From NCBI GenBank assembly GCA_015490555.1, contig WFXO01000016.1, forward strand, positions 1-39,346: a DNA stretch of 39,346 nt, read 5' to 3'. The translations under genes and the position numbers were made by a program. Numbering within the stretch: position 1 is the stretch's first letter; each line of letters opens with the position of its first letter. The DNA is from Caldifarciminota bacterium (GTDB taxonomy: Bacteria; Hydrothermota; Hydrothermia; WGAB01). Under the pieces are notes generated by a model, which was not told where the DNA came from, ran no database searches, and was given only the letters and a program-made list of their open reading frames with translations. This document shows positions 1 through 9,130 of the stretch, piece by piece.

Positions 1-1016
1 CTGCAGAAGGCCATGTCTTCCGGATCCGAGAGATTTACGGGTCCACGAACGGTGGATCCGTACAGGGTACAGGGCAAATTGTCTTTTATCGAACCCAAGC
101 AGACACGGTGAGTCTTTCCTTGCAATTGGAACGGTTTCCGCTGCGGCCTTCGCCCGAGATAGAGGCAGAAGTCACGGGACTCATCCGGGTTTCCGGGCCG
201 TTCCCGTCGGTTTTTGTCGTGGGAGATTTAAAAATTGACCAGGGGTATTTGAGTGTGCCCTTTGGGAAATCCCGGGTTCCAAGCCAGCCAGAGGCCCCTT
301 CCCCGATTCGCTATCGGATTACTTTGGAATCTCCCGGCCGACTGTATTTCATTAATGAGGTTGTTCAGGCAGAACTCAAAGCCGATCTGGTGATTACCAA
401 AGATCAGGAGGTCGGGAAAAGTATTTCCGGGACCCTCGAAATCTTGAACGGGACTTTCCTCTATTTGGACCGATCCTTTACGATCACCGAAGGTCGGATG
501 ATTTTCAACCAAGATGTAGAACTCAATCCTCAAATCCAGTTCCACGCAGAAAACCTTGTGCAGGACAGCATCTTAGTCACGTTGGTTGCGACCGGGACCC
601 TCCAAAGTCCAGAAGTCAACTTGATGTCGGATCCTCCGTTGGCCCTGGAAGATATCGTTTCCTTGTTGTCCTTTGGGCGGACCCTATCTCAGCTTTCGCC
701 GTCCTTAACGAGTTTGGAGTACATCCGTGAGCGTTCGTTGAACTTGGCCGAGGCGTTGGTCTCCAGAGAACTCAAACAAAAACTTCGACTGACAGAACTG
801 GAGATCGCGACGGGGTTGGCGGGTCGAGATCCTCACTTTACCGTGGGCTTTTATCTCTCTCCCAAAGTCCACATCCGGTACACGCACGATATCCTCAGTC
901 CGACCAAGGATATCTTTCTTTTGAACTATGCGTTGACCTCCCGGCTCGGTCTTTATATCGAACGGGATCGAGACGGTAGACTGGGGGGCGGCCTCAATTT
1001 CCGGGTTCGTTTTTGA
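1..1016 (+). CDS. TamB/DUF490-family translocation and assembly module protein, C-terminal part (5' truncated by window edge)
   Basis: Open frame runs from base 3 without a stop (AEGHVFRIREIYGSTNGGSVQGTGQIVFYRTQADTVSLSLQ...). C-terminal TamB-like pattern ISGTLEILNGTFLYLDRSFTITEGRMIFNQ...PEVNLMSDPPLALEDIVSLLSFG and barrel-like C-terminus ending RVRF. Confidence 0.8.
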   Translation, partial: AEGHVFRIREIYGSTNGGSVQGTGQIVFYRTQADTVSLSLQLERFPLRPSPEIEAEVTGLIRVSGPFPSVFVVGDLKIDQGYLSVPFGKSRVPSQPEAPSPIRYRITLESPGRLYFINEVVQAELKADLVITKDQEVGKSISGTLEILNGTFLYLDRSFTITEGRMIFNQDVELNPQIQFHAENLVQDSILVTLVATGTLQSPEVNLMSDPPLALEDIVSLLSFGRTLSQLSPSLTSLEYIRERSLNLAEALVSRELKQKLRLTELEIATGLAGRDPHFTVGFYLSPKVHIRYTHDILSPTKDIFLLNYALTSRLGLYIERDRDGRLGGGLNFRVRF

Positions 1017-1067
1017 ATTTCCCGACCCCCGTCCTTGAATACCGTTTTTCGAGTCTCCACAGCGTTC

Positions 1068-1394
1068 TTATTTCCAGTGTCCTGGGATCCACACCCACCC
1101 TCGTGGGGTCTTTTTCCAATGTCCTGGGACCCAGGTCTTCCCTCTGGGACGGAGTTCCCAATGCCCAGGGACCCAGACGTATCGGCGTCCGTTCCATTTC
1201 CAGTGCCCGGGAATCCAGACTGCATGAGGTGCTGGCTTCGGCGGTTTGACCTCGATTTTGACGGGAGGCGGGGGTTCAGGGACATAAACAACCCGCGGTG
1301 CACAGGCCAATACCGGGGCGACCCCAAAGAAAAGGAACAGCCACCATTTCCGGGGAGGCATAAGCCTTTGGACTGCTTGTCTCAAAACTCTCAT
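1068..1394 (-). CDS. YxWxxGHW-repeat putative lipoprotein
   Basis: Signal/lipobox-like LFFGVAPVLAC, then four degenerate repeats VWIPGHW / YVWVPGHW / TWVPGHW / VWIPGHW; SD-like GGAGGTGA upstream of the start. Confidence 0.75.
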   Translation of the reverse strand: MRVLRQAVQRLMPPRKWWLFLFFGVAPVLACAPRVVYVPEPPPPVKIEVKPPKPAPHAVWIPGHWKWNGRRYVWVPGHWELRPRGKTWVPGHWKKTPRGWVWIPGHWK

Positions 1395-1473
1395 AGGATC
1401 ACCTCCATCATGGTTTTACAAAATTAGACGCTGTTTCAACTCCTCAGGTTCCAGCACGCAAGGACCCGAGCAG

Positions 1474-1503
1474 TTGACCCATCTACACTATTGAAGTTAT
1501 ACT
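1474..1503 (+). promoter_or_regulatory. Sigma70-type promoter for the 1543 lipoprotein gene
   Basis: TTGACC (1474-1479) - 18 bp - TATACT (1498-1503), followed by AAAGGAGG SD and ATG at 1543. Confidence 0.6.
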
Positions 1504-1542
1504 TAGGTTCCCCCAAAACTACGTCCAAAGGAGGTTAACCAC

Positions 1543-2574
1543 ATGAAGAAGGCGTGGACACTGCTCATGGTCGGGATCATTGCTTTGGCGGGATGTAAAA
1601 AGTCTACAACCGGTCCAGGTGAGGGTGGTGAAGGTGGCGGTGGAGAGGGCCAGGCTTCAGGGGTATTTGCCCTCTCGGGAATGATCTCGGATATCGGGAC
1701 GGTGATTTATGTCCAAGACTCCCTGGGTCAACCCATTACGAACGCAACTGTCGAGATCAATAATGTGGTGATCCAGTATTTTGCTTTCATGCAAGCCTAT
1801 TTCGACAGCACTGTGAAGTTCCAGAACGGCGCGACCTACACGATCGACGTCGATGCGGGGACCTACGGATCGGCGCATGCAACTTTGACAGCCCCCACCA
1901 TCGATTCTGTCCGCATCACCAGTCCTCAAGAGGGAACTCAGGTCCCGGTCGGACAAGATCTCCCTGTAACCTGGCAGTACTTTGGAGGCTCGAATAACGG
2001 CTATGCAGCACTGAACTTCGCGTATGATAACGGGGACACCGCGTACGATGTGTGGGATATGAGCGGATCAACGACCAACCACACCGTTCCGGGCTCATGG
2101 CTGAATATGGAAGGACTCGCCGATGTGACGGTCTATGCTTACAGGTATGTGACCTTCCCCGACTTGTTGAATCCCCGCGGTGATGCCACCACTCCCTATG
2201 GGACCTCGGCCGTGGGGGTCGGAACTTTCCATAGCGTCCAGATTACCGTCGGCCAAGGCGGTGGCGGAACGGGGGAGAACTGGGGTGGAATGTTCCTCGG
2301 TGTGGTAGATGGAACCATCCCTGTCACGGGCAACTGGACATATGAAGGAGCCTCAGGCACATTTTCCGCAACCCTCACGGGCTTCCCTACTTACAACGAG
2401 CAGTTTCAGGCGACGTGGGGTACATTTCCATCCTCCCCATTTCAGGTCGTCGGAAACCTTGGCGATACGCTGACGTTGCTCATATCTTATCAAACAGGAG
2501 ACACCTTAGGTGGAACCTGGACACTAAATGGCATCCATAATGGTTCGGGAAGCTGGGGAGGGACTCGCCCCTAA
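1543..2574 (+). CDS. Secreted lipoprotein of unknown function
   Basis: MKKAWTLLMVGIIALAGCKKS lipobox (LAGC), Gly-rich linker, beta-rich sequence (IDSVRITSPQEGTQVPVGQDLPVTW); strong SD AAAGGAGG. Confidence 0.75.
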   Translation: MKKAWTLLMVGIIALAGCKKSTTGPGEGGEGGGGEGQASGVFALSGMISDIGTVIYVQDSLGQPITNATVEINNVVIQYFAFMQAYFDSTVKFQNGATYTIDVDAGTYGSAHATLTAPTIDSVRITSPQEGTQVPVGQDLPVTWQYFGGSNNGYAALNFAYDNGDTAYDVWDMSGSTTNHTVPGSWLNMEGLADVTVYAYRYVTFPDLLNPRGDATTPYGTSAVGVGTFHSVQITVGQGGGGTGENWGGMFLGVVDGTIPVTGNWTYEGASGTFSATLTGFPTYNEQFQATWGTFPSSPFQVVGNLGDTLTLLISYQTGDTLGGTWTLNGIHNGSGSWGGTRP

Positions 2575-2603
2575 GGATAGGAGGGTTTCTGTTTGATTAA
2601 TCT

Positions 2604-2639
2604 GTGGGGCTGTCCATATGGGCAGCCCCACTTCTTTTT
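2604..2639 (+). terminator. Rho-independent terminator downstream of the 1543 lipoprotein gene
   Basis: GTGGGGCTGTCC-atat-GGGCAGCCCCAC (one wobble pair) followed by TTCTTTTT. Confidence 0.85.
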
Positions 2640-2666
2640 GAACTCACGTAATGGACAGAGCCCTGT

Positions 2667-3335
2667 TCAAGAGGATGTCTTCTGGAGCACCATCCACATC
2701 CGGCCCCGTTCAGAACGGGCCCGGCGATAGGAGAAGAACCAGTTCGGGTGCTCAAATGTACAGTAGGGTGGCGGAAGGATCTCCCGGATCCCCGCCGTCT
2801 TGAACGTTTGTTCGACAATCCGGAAAAGATCGAGGAAGCGCTGGCCGTCTTGGTAGTGGAGGGTACTGGAGAAGAAATCCTCAAACTCCGGTCCCACGGG
2901 GTAATGGCATCCTCGGATGCCCGGGCCGGACACCACAACCAAGTCTTCTGGCCGAATGCCACGGTCCTGTGCGTGACGAAGAAGGGCCTCCAGGATCCCG
3001 CGCTTGATGCCCTTCCACCCAGCGTGTACCAGCCCGAAAGCCCGCCCACGTCGATCCAGAACCGCAATCGGAAGGCAATCTGCCACCTGGATGCCCACCC
3101 AGACACGGGGGACCTCCACCCACCACCCGTCGGCTTCCAGAGGGTGAGGAGGCAGATCTAAAGGGGTATGCACGGCAACCACCTTCGTACCGTGGATCTG
3201 ACGAAGGCGATACAGTGGACGGACATTCGGTGGGGATTCCGGCCAGGTCTTTGGATAGAACCGAAGGTCGAAAGGCAAGTCCGTCAGGAATCGGAGAATA
3301 GACCCTTTAGACGTCGAGATCCACGTCCATGACAT
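2667..3335 (-). CDS. pgeF: Laccase-domain/polyphenol oxidase family purine nucleosidase-like protein (YfiH/PgeF family)
   Basis: LRQIHGTKVV, DGWW, VGIQVADCLPIAVLDRRGRAFGLVHAGWKGIKRGI, GPGIRGCHYPVGPE. Start likely at internal ATG (3335, MSWTWIS...) overlapping the upstream gene; the longer ORF begins at 3422. Confidence 0.85.
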   Translation of the reverse strand: MSWTWISTSKGSILRFLTDLPFDLRFYPKTWPESPPNVRPLYRLRQIHGTKVVAVHTPLDLPPHPLEADGWWVEVPRVWVGIQVADCLPIAVLDRRGRAFGLVHAGWKGIKRGILEALLRHAQDRGIRPEDLVVVSGPGIRGCHYPVGPEFEDFFSSTLHYQDGQRFLDLFRIVEQTFKTAGIREILPPPYCTFEHPNWFFSYRRARSERGRMWMVLQKTSS

Positions 3336-4212
3336 AGGCTTGGAATTTCTGGATGGCTCTTCGTAAGGCGGAGTGCGAGATTCCAAAGTCGCGAGCCAGC
3401 CGGGAGAGGGGACGGGGTTCATCGTATTCGGTGAGAACCCAGTGAACGAGCGCCGCTGCCCAGACTTCGGGTTTTCGGATCCGCGGGTGGACCTCCATCG
3501 CGAAGGCGTTCCATAAACTCATGGCATGGTCTCGCCAGGGCTCCGGAAGACCAGCACCATCCAGATACCGTTCGATCAGATACAGGATCCGCAAAGAGAC
3601 GGCGTCGACATCGATGATTTCAAACTCTAAGTCTTCACGCATGACCTCTTGTATCAGTTCTCGGATAAACAGGATGGATTCTGCGTCCGGTTCAATCTTC
3701 AGGGCCTGATCTACAAGTCCCCGGGCGCGCAGAAGTTGACCCTCTTTTACGAAGCCCAGGGCGAGTTCCGCCAGAATGTAGGGATTCTCTGGCTCCAATT
3801 CCAGGGCTTGTTCAAGGGTCAAAATTGCCTGCCGTGTTTCTCCCATTAAGTTCAGAACATGTCCGAGCCCTCGAAGGTACTCCGGATTCTCCGGCTCCTG
3901 ATGCACTGCCCTTTGGAGATATGTGAGGGCTTCCTCGAGTCGGAATGTCCTCGCATAGGTGTGCCCTAAAAGAAAGAGATAGTAAGGATTGTCTGGATCG
4001 TGTCGGAGGAGTTGCTGGAGATAGACCTCGGCCTCTTCGTATTTGTTCAGGTCGAGGGCGAGATCGGTCAGGTGCAGCAGCAGGTCTTCTTTGGGGTCCC
4101 GGGGTCGCGTAGCACGGAGTGCACGCTTCAAAAGTTTGTAAGAGGCCTGTAGATTCCCCTCGAACTCTAAAGATTCTGCCCTTCTGGCTAATTCTTTGGC
4201 AATGTCGGACAT
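3307..4212 (-). CDS. TPR-repeat protein with a C-terminal helical/HTH-like domain
   Basis: Tandem TPR motifs (YYLFLLGHTYARTFRLEEALTYLQRAVHQEPENPEYLRGLGHVLNLMGETRQAILTLEQALELEPENPYILAELAL) and C-terminal LSRLARDFGISHSALRRAIQKF. ORF extends to 4290; MSDIAKEL at 4212 is the more natural start. Confidence 0.7.
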   Translation of the reverse strand: MSDIAKELARRAESLEFEGNLQASYKLLKRALRATRPRDPKEDLLLHLTDLALDLNKYEEAEVYLQQLLRHDPDNPYYLFLLGHTYARTFRLEEALTYLQRAVHQEPENPEYLRGLGHVLNLMGETRQAILTLEQALELEPENPYILAELALGFVKEGQLLRARGLVDQALKIEPDAESILFIRELIQEVMREDLEFEIIDVDAVSLRILYLIERYLDGAGLPEPWRDHAMSLWNAFAMEVHPRIRKPEVWAAALVHWVLTEYDEPRPLSRLARDFGISHSALRRAIQKFQAYVMDVDLDV

Positions 4213-4228
4213 GGGAACGCCTCCAAGA

Positions 4229-5062
4229 TCAAGATGGAGTTCGAAGAACCAGGACACGGTCAATCCACCCAAGGTCTTTCTCCATGGCAACCAGACGATA
4301 TCCGAATCGTTTTGCGGTGTGGATCACACGGTCCCGAACGGGTGGCGCGATTTCCATGAAAAGCCAGCCTCCGGGAACCAGGGCATCGAGCGCTTGCTGC
4401 AGGAGGGGACGGATGACAGAAAGGCCGTCAGGTCCGCCATCCAGCGCTTCCTTGGGTTCCTGTTGGACTTCGGGAGGGAGAGTCGGGAGGTGTGAGGTGG
4501 GAATGTACGGGGGGTTGGTGACGACGAGGTCGAGCGTGTGTGGACGGAATGCCTGGAGAAGGTCGCCTCGTAGAACCCAAACCCGGGACTCGAGGCGATA
4601 TCTGGCCGTATTTTCCCGTGCGGTCCTAACGGCCATCGGGGAGCGGTCAATCGCCCAGAGACGAGCCCTGGGGTAATGCAAAGCCAGAGCAATGGCGAGA
4701 CAGCCTGTACCAGTGCCGATATCCGCCACGCGTAGGACCCGGGTTCGCTTCGTTATGTAGGTCTGAACAGTGAGGATCAACGTCTCGGTGTCGACCCGTG
4801 GGATAAAAACGCCGGGCCGAACGCGGATCGGGATGCCGAGAAACTCAACCTCTCCGAGGACATAGGCCAGAGGCACCCGCTTCTGTCGCGCCTGGAGGGC
4901 GCCCCTCAACTGAGAAGTGTTGGGAGCGGGGCCCAGCGTCGGTGGCCAGGACCCGCCCAAGGAAGTCCAAAGGATCCGGGCCTCAGCCTCGGCTTCGGGA
5001 GAGATCCTTTGGAGATCCTGAAGAAAAGTCCTGTAAATCTTCCAGGCGTTTCCGGTCTTCAT
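4229..5062 (-). CDS. prmC: Peptide chain release factor N5-glutamine methyltransferase PrmC/HemK
   Basis: FIPRVDTETLI, VADIGTGTGCLAIALAL, DLVVTNPPYIP motif; adjacent to prfA. Confidence 0.93.
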   Translation of the reverse strand: MKTGNAWKIYRTFLQDLQRISPEAEAEARILWTSLGGSWPPTLGPAPNTSQLRGALQARQKRVPLAYVLGEVEFLGIPIRVRPGVFIPRVDTETLILTVQTYITKRTRVLRVADIGTGTGCLAIALALHYPRARLWAIDRSPMAVRTARENTARYRLESRVWVLRGDLLQAFRPHTLDLVVTNPPYIPTSHLPTLPPEVQQEPKEALDGGPDGLSVIRPLLQQALDALVPGGWLFMEIAPPVRDRVIHTAKRFGYRLVAMEKDLGWIDRVLVLRTPS

Positions 5063-6098
5063 GTTCCTTTAAGGCGTTGATAATGGGCTGAAGATTGCCC
5101 TCTAAAATCGATTCTAAAGCATATAAGGTCAGGCCAATGCGGTGGTCGGTTACGCGGTTTTGTGGAAAGTTATAGGTGCGGATTTTTTCGCTCCTGTCGC
5201 CGGTTCCGATGTATGCCTTGCGGATTTGTGAGGTCTTTTTCGCTTCCTCTTCCATCAAGCGATCCCGGAGGCGGGATCGCAGGATCCGCAGAGCCTTCTG
5301 TTTGTTTTTATGTTGAGATCGTTCGTCCTGGCAGGACACGGTGATGCCTGTAGGGAGATGGGTGATCCGAACTGCAGAGTCGGTGACATTCACATATTGT
5401 CCACCGGGGCCTCCTGCGCGGAAAGTTTCGATCTTCAAGTCTTCCGGCCGGATTTCAACTTCGATCTCGTCCGCCTCGGGCAAAACCACGACAGAGGCTG
5501 AGGAAGTGTGGATGCGGCCGCCCGATTCAGTGACAGGCACCCGTTGGACCCGATGGACGCCCGACTCGTACTTGAGGGCGCCGTATGCCCCCTTCCCTTC
5601 GACCAAGAAGGTCACTTCTCGGATCCCTCCCAATTCTGTCTCGTGAAGATCAGTAATCGAGACCCGCCATCCTCGATCTTCGGCATATCGCAGGTACATT
5701 TTGAACAGATCGCGTGCAAAAAGGGCAGCCTCTTCCCCTCCTGTGCCGGCACGGATCTCCACGACAGCATTCTTTTCGTCATTGGGGTCCGTGGGGAGGA
5801 GTTTGTGACGAAGTTCCCTCTCAATCTCTTGGAGTTCCCGTTGCAACTGGGTGATTTCTTCCTCAATGGCTGCACGTTCGGTGTCATCCTCCGTGGATTC
5901 CATGAGATCCTGGAATTCCTTTAACTCCTGGGATTTTTCTTCCCACGCATTGGCGAGGTCGACAATCCCTTTGACCCGCGCGTATTCCTGAGAGAGTCTG
6001 GCCAGGGTTTGAGGGTCCGAAGTTGTCTCTGGGTTCTGGAGTTCCTTCTCCAGTTCCTGGAGGCGTTTTCGAAATGGGGCAATCAGTTGCGGGTCCAT
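4983..6098 (-). CDS. prfA: Peptide chain release factor 1
   Basis: GGQ motif (FRAGGPGGQYVNVTDSAVRITHLPTGITVSCQDERSQHKNK), RVPVTESGGRIHTSSASVVVLPE. ORF to 6107; start at 6098 (MDPQL) or 6107 (MILMDPQL). Confidence 0.95.
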   Translation of the reverse strand: MDPQLIAPFRKRLQELEKELQNPETTSDPQTLARLSQEYARVKGIVDLANAWEEKSQELKEFQDLMESTEDDTERAAIEEEITQLQRELQEIERELRHKLLPTDPNDEKNAVVEIRAGTGGEEAALFARDLFKMYLRYAEDRGWRVSITDLHETELGGIREVTFLVEGKGAYGALKYESGVHRVQRVPVTESGGRIHTSSASVVVLPEADEIEVEIRPEDLKIETFRAGGPGGQYVNVTDSAVRITHLPTGITVSCQDERSQHKNKQKALRILRSRLRDRLMEEEAKKTSQIRKAYIGTGDRSEKIRTYNFPQNRVTDHRIGLTLYALESILEGNLQPIINALKEHEDRKRLEDLQDFSSGSPKDLSRSRG

Positions 6099-6112
6099 GA
6101 GAATCAAAGAAT

Positions 6113-6148
6113 GAAGGGGGAGACTTCAGGATGCAAGCCTCCCCCTTC
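6113..6148 (-). terminator. Hairpin between the S8 protease gene and prfA
   Basis: Perfect 10-bp arms GAAGGGGGAG...CTCCCCCTTC; on the minus strand followed by a T-rich ATTCTTTGATTCT. Confidence 0.6.
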
Positions 6149-6167
6149 GATGGTCACGATTTATGAA

Positions 6168-9041
6168 CTACTGCACCTTCAGGATGGGACGGACACGCAC
6201 GGCTTCTCCGGCTTTGATTCGGATAAAGTAGAGGCCTTCGGGATAGGAACTCAGGTCCAGGGTTTCACGGTGGATCCCAGGCTTCAACAGTCCTAAGGGA
6301 TAAGTGTGGAGTTGACGGCCGGTGACGTCGTATAGGCCAATTTGCACTTCGGTGGCATATGGGAGACCGAACTCAACGAGGGTCTGACCCCGGGTGGGAT
6401 TGGGGGCGAAACGGTAGACCGTGAAGGGCACGGGCAATGTTCCGTTCTCCTCTGTCTGGGTTGCATTGAACAGGCTGATTGCATTTTGTGCATTCTGGAG
6501 GAGGGCACTGAGAGAGGTCCCCCCGACCACGGCAAACGCCACCTGGAGGTCCTGACCCGCGGTGAGATTAAACGGACCCGCGGAAGCCATGACAGACCAA
6601 TCATCCGGAACGCTGGCCGTCGGGAAAGAATACGTGCCGTTCAAAAAGAGCCACTGTGTGTTGTCCGGCATTCCCTGGTTCGGATACACATACGTGGGGT
6701 TGTTAATGACGCTGAGGTTGGCAGGCGTGGGAGGATTGAGAAGGGTGACCCCGACATATGTAGTCCCGTAGTTCAAGTAAGCAGTCCGGGTTGTCGCGTC
6801 CGTACCTCCCATGTTTTGGTCATACGTCGTAGCACCAATGTCGAAGTCCATGAAGTAGCCCACATAAAGGTTGGAGACATCCTGGGTTGCGGTGATGGTG
6901 TAGAGAACGATTACGAAGTCGTCATAGGTCGGATCATCCCAGGCATAAGCTTCCATTTCCACCGTGATCCCCTGAGGATTTGGGTGGCCACTGTCCTCAA
7001 ACATGCCCCACACGCCTTCCGTGGCTCCGTTGGTGGGGGTGAAATAGTAGAGTTGGCCGTTGGGATTCGAAGTCGGCTGGAAGTCTTCGTCATCCAGGCC
7101 TCCACTTTCATACCACGCATCTGCGACATAACTTGAGGAATTCCCGATCGCAAATGTGCCATAGTACAGGGTGTTCTGACCATTGGCCGGGTAAACGAAC
7201 CCGGAGCCCTGGGCCTGGTCAGAGTGCATAAATCCGATTGCACCCCGGTCCGTAACTGTTAGGGTCGCATTCCCCGCATGAACATCTAAGTAATCTGCAC
7301 GGGGGACGCCGATGTACGTCGTAAAGTCTAAGTCTGTCGTGTAATCTCCGTTATTGGATACAAAGTGAACCGTAAACTGGATTTGTTCACCGGATGGTGC
7401 ATTGGCATCGACCTGCAGGGTAAAGGGTGAAGCCGCATTATCCACTGTATCGCCAGACGCGATGTCGCCAAAGGCATAAGTAGAATCTAAAAGGGTGATG
7501 TATGGGCTGTTGGTCCGAAGGGTTGCGGTGGCGCCATAGGCCGTGGAATCGGCTAAGTTCGTGAGGGTCACCACGATTTCGCCGCTCTCACCCGGATCCA
7601 GTTGGTCATCGCCACCGGCGGAAATCTGGTATCCCACCAGCGTAATGTACGGGAGGGTGGGCACTGGGACCATATTGAGGGCCGCCAAGAGATCCAGTCG
7701 GCCCCAGCCGTAGTTGTTATTCGGGAAGGTACCTCCTTGTGGCGGCTGGTAGGCCGATTCCGTGAGAATGTTGTAAATCGTCTCGAAGTCCATGAAGGGG
7801 TTTTTGGAAAGGAGGACGGCCACGGCACCGGTCACGTGAGGCGTGGCCATCGAGGTTCCTGACCAGAGGTAGCCTCCCTGATAGCCCCCACCGGGGACGG
7901 ACGAACGAATGTTGACCCCCGGCGCGCTGATGTCCGGTTTAATCAAGTTCCAATCCGGACGGGGCCAGTACTGGGGATCATTCCACGGACTCATGTTGGG
8001 TGCGGGTCCACGGGATGAGAAGGAGGCGATGTTATCGCCGGAATCCGTGGCCCCGACCCCGATCACGGTCGGGTAGTTCCCCGGCGTATTTGCGGATCCG
8101 CTCCCTGGTCCACTGTTCCCAATGGCAAAGACCGGGATGATGTCCAGGGCACGCCAGGTCAAGACGGCAGACCAGTAGGCGAGGCTGGAAGATGTGTTAC
8201 TCCCCCAGGAATTGTTGATGACCCGGACTGGAACCCCGGAATCCCCTACAAGAGAGGCATACCACTGGAATCCAGACATGATGTTGCAGGCATTCCCCGT
8301 GCCATCAAAAACCTTGACCGCCGTAAACTGGGCGCCTGGGGCCACACCGATGTCATTGACATCCGGGCCTAACCCATCGCCCCCCACCGCTGTACCCATG
8401 GTGTGGGTCCCGTGGGAATTGTCATCGTAGGGGGTCGGAACCCCATTGCAGAAGTCATGCCAGTAGCCCGCAAACCGGTTGTGAAACGCCGGATGGTTCG
8501 CAAATACCCCGGTATCCATCTGACCGATGATGATGCCAGATCCATCGTAGCCCAGAGCCCAGACCGTATCTGCGTTGACCCGACTGATGTTCCATTCAGG
8601 GGTGGGATTGGCGATCACTTCAGAAGCATCTGGATTGGCGGAAGCAACAAGAATCCGGACTTTCGGAACTTCTTCGATGTACAACACATCCGAACGCAAC
8701 GCAAGTTTTTCTAACATCGAAGCGGTAACCTCAGCAGAAATGACATTGGCGACCCAATAAGACTGATAGGAAATCACTTCATCCGACGGAGCCTGGGAAA
8801 GGAAATTCAAAATGGGTGCTTGCGTCCGCGCTGCCAGGTCTTTGAGGTAGTCGACCAGCATCTTTTTGGTGGAGAATTGATCTGCCAGGTGTGCGTAATC
8901 GGGTTGCTCCTGGGGAAGGATGTAGACCTGGAATCGGTCTGTCGGCTGGGCGGTTTGGAGTTTCTCCGCAAGGTCAGGTGCGAGAACCGCACCGGAAAGG
9001 TAGGACCCTGCGAGGAGAAACAGGACAACTTTTTTGAGCAT
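6168..9041 (-). CDS. Secreted S8 (subtilisin-like) serine protease with a C-terminal T9SS type A-like sorting domain
   Basis: Signal peptide; catalytic D (IIIGQMDTGV), H (SHGTHTMGTAVG), S (WSGTSMATPHVTGAVAVLLS); C-terminus FAPNPTRGQTLVEFGLPYATEVQIGLYDVTGRQL...YPEGLYFIRIKAGEAVRVRPILKVQ. Confidence 0.9.
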   Translation of the reverse strand: MLKKVVLFLLAGSYLSGAVLAPDLAEKLQTAQPTDRFQVYILPQEQPDYAHLADQFSTKKMLVDYLKDLAARTQAPILNFLSQAPSDEVISYQSYWVANVISAEVTASMLEKLALRSDVLYIEEVPKVRILVASANPDASEVIANPTPEWNISRVNADTVWALGYDGSGIIIGQMDTGVFANHPAFHNRFAGYWHDFCNGVPTPYDDNSHGTHTMGTAVGGDGLGPDVNDIGVAPGAQFTAVKVFDGTGNACNIMSGFQWYASLVGDSGVPVRVINNSWGSNTSSSLAYWSAVLTWRALDIIPVFAIGNSGPGSGSANTPGNYPTVIGVGATDSGDNIASFSSRGPAPNMSPWNDPQYWPRPDWNLIKPDISAPGVNIRSSVPGGGYQGGYLWSGTSMATPHVTGAVAVLLSKNPFMDFETIYNILTESAYQPPQGGTFPNNNYGWGRLDLLAALNMVPVPTLPYITLVGYQISAGGDDQLDPGESGEIVVTLTNLADSTAYGATATLRTNSPYITLLDSTYAFGDIASGDTVDNAASPFTLQVDANAPSGEQIQFTVHFVSNNGDYTTDLDFTTYIGVPRADYLDVHAGNATLTVTDRGAIGFMHSDQAQGSGFVYPANGQNTLYYGTFAIGNSSSYVADAWYESGGLDDEDFQPTSNPNGQLYYFTPTNGATEGVWGMFEDSGHPNPQGITVEMEAYAWDDPTYDDFVIVLYTITATQDVSNLYVGYFMDFDIGATTYDQNMGGTDATTRTAYLNYGTTYVGVTLLNPPTPANLSVINNPTYVYPNQGMPDNTQWLFLNGTYSFPTASVPDDWSVMASAGPFNLTAGQDLQVAFAVVGGTSLSALLQNAQNAISLFNATQTEENGTLPVPFTVYRFAPNPTRGQTLVEFGLPYATEVQIGLYDVTGRQLHTYPLGLLKPGIHRETLDLSSYPEGLYFIRIKAGEAVRVRPILKVQ

Positions 9042-9130
9042 ACAACACCTCCTCTATCGTCACATCAGGGACAGTGCCCCAACGAAATATGTTGTTTCTA
9101 AGTTGACCTGGAATTATAAGGCCTGATTCC

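Noticed and set aside
1013-1427. Plus-strand ORFs (78 aa and 130 aa) over the 1068-1394 region
   Set aside because: The minus-strand frame has a lipobox, an SD and a conserved repeat motif, explaining the DNA periodicity better.
4119-4676. 185-aa plus-strand ORF opposite prmC
   Set aside because: Arg/Ser-rich shadow frame antisense to a well-supported gene; no recognisable domain.
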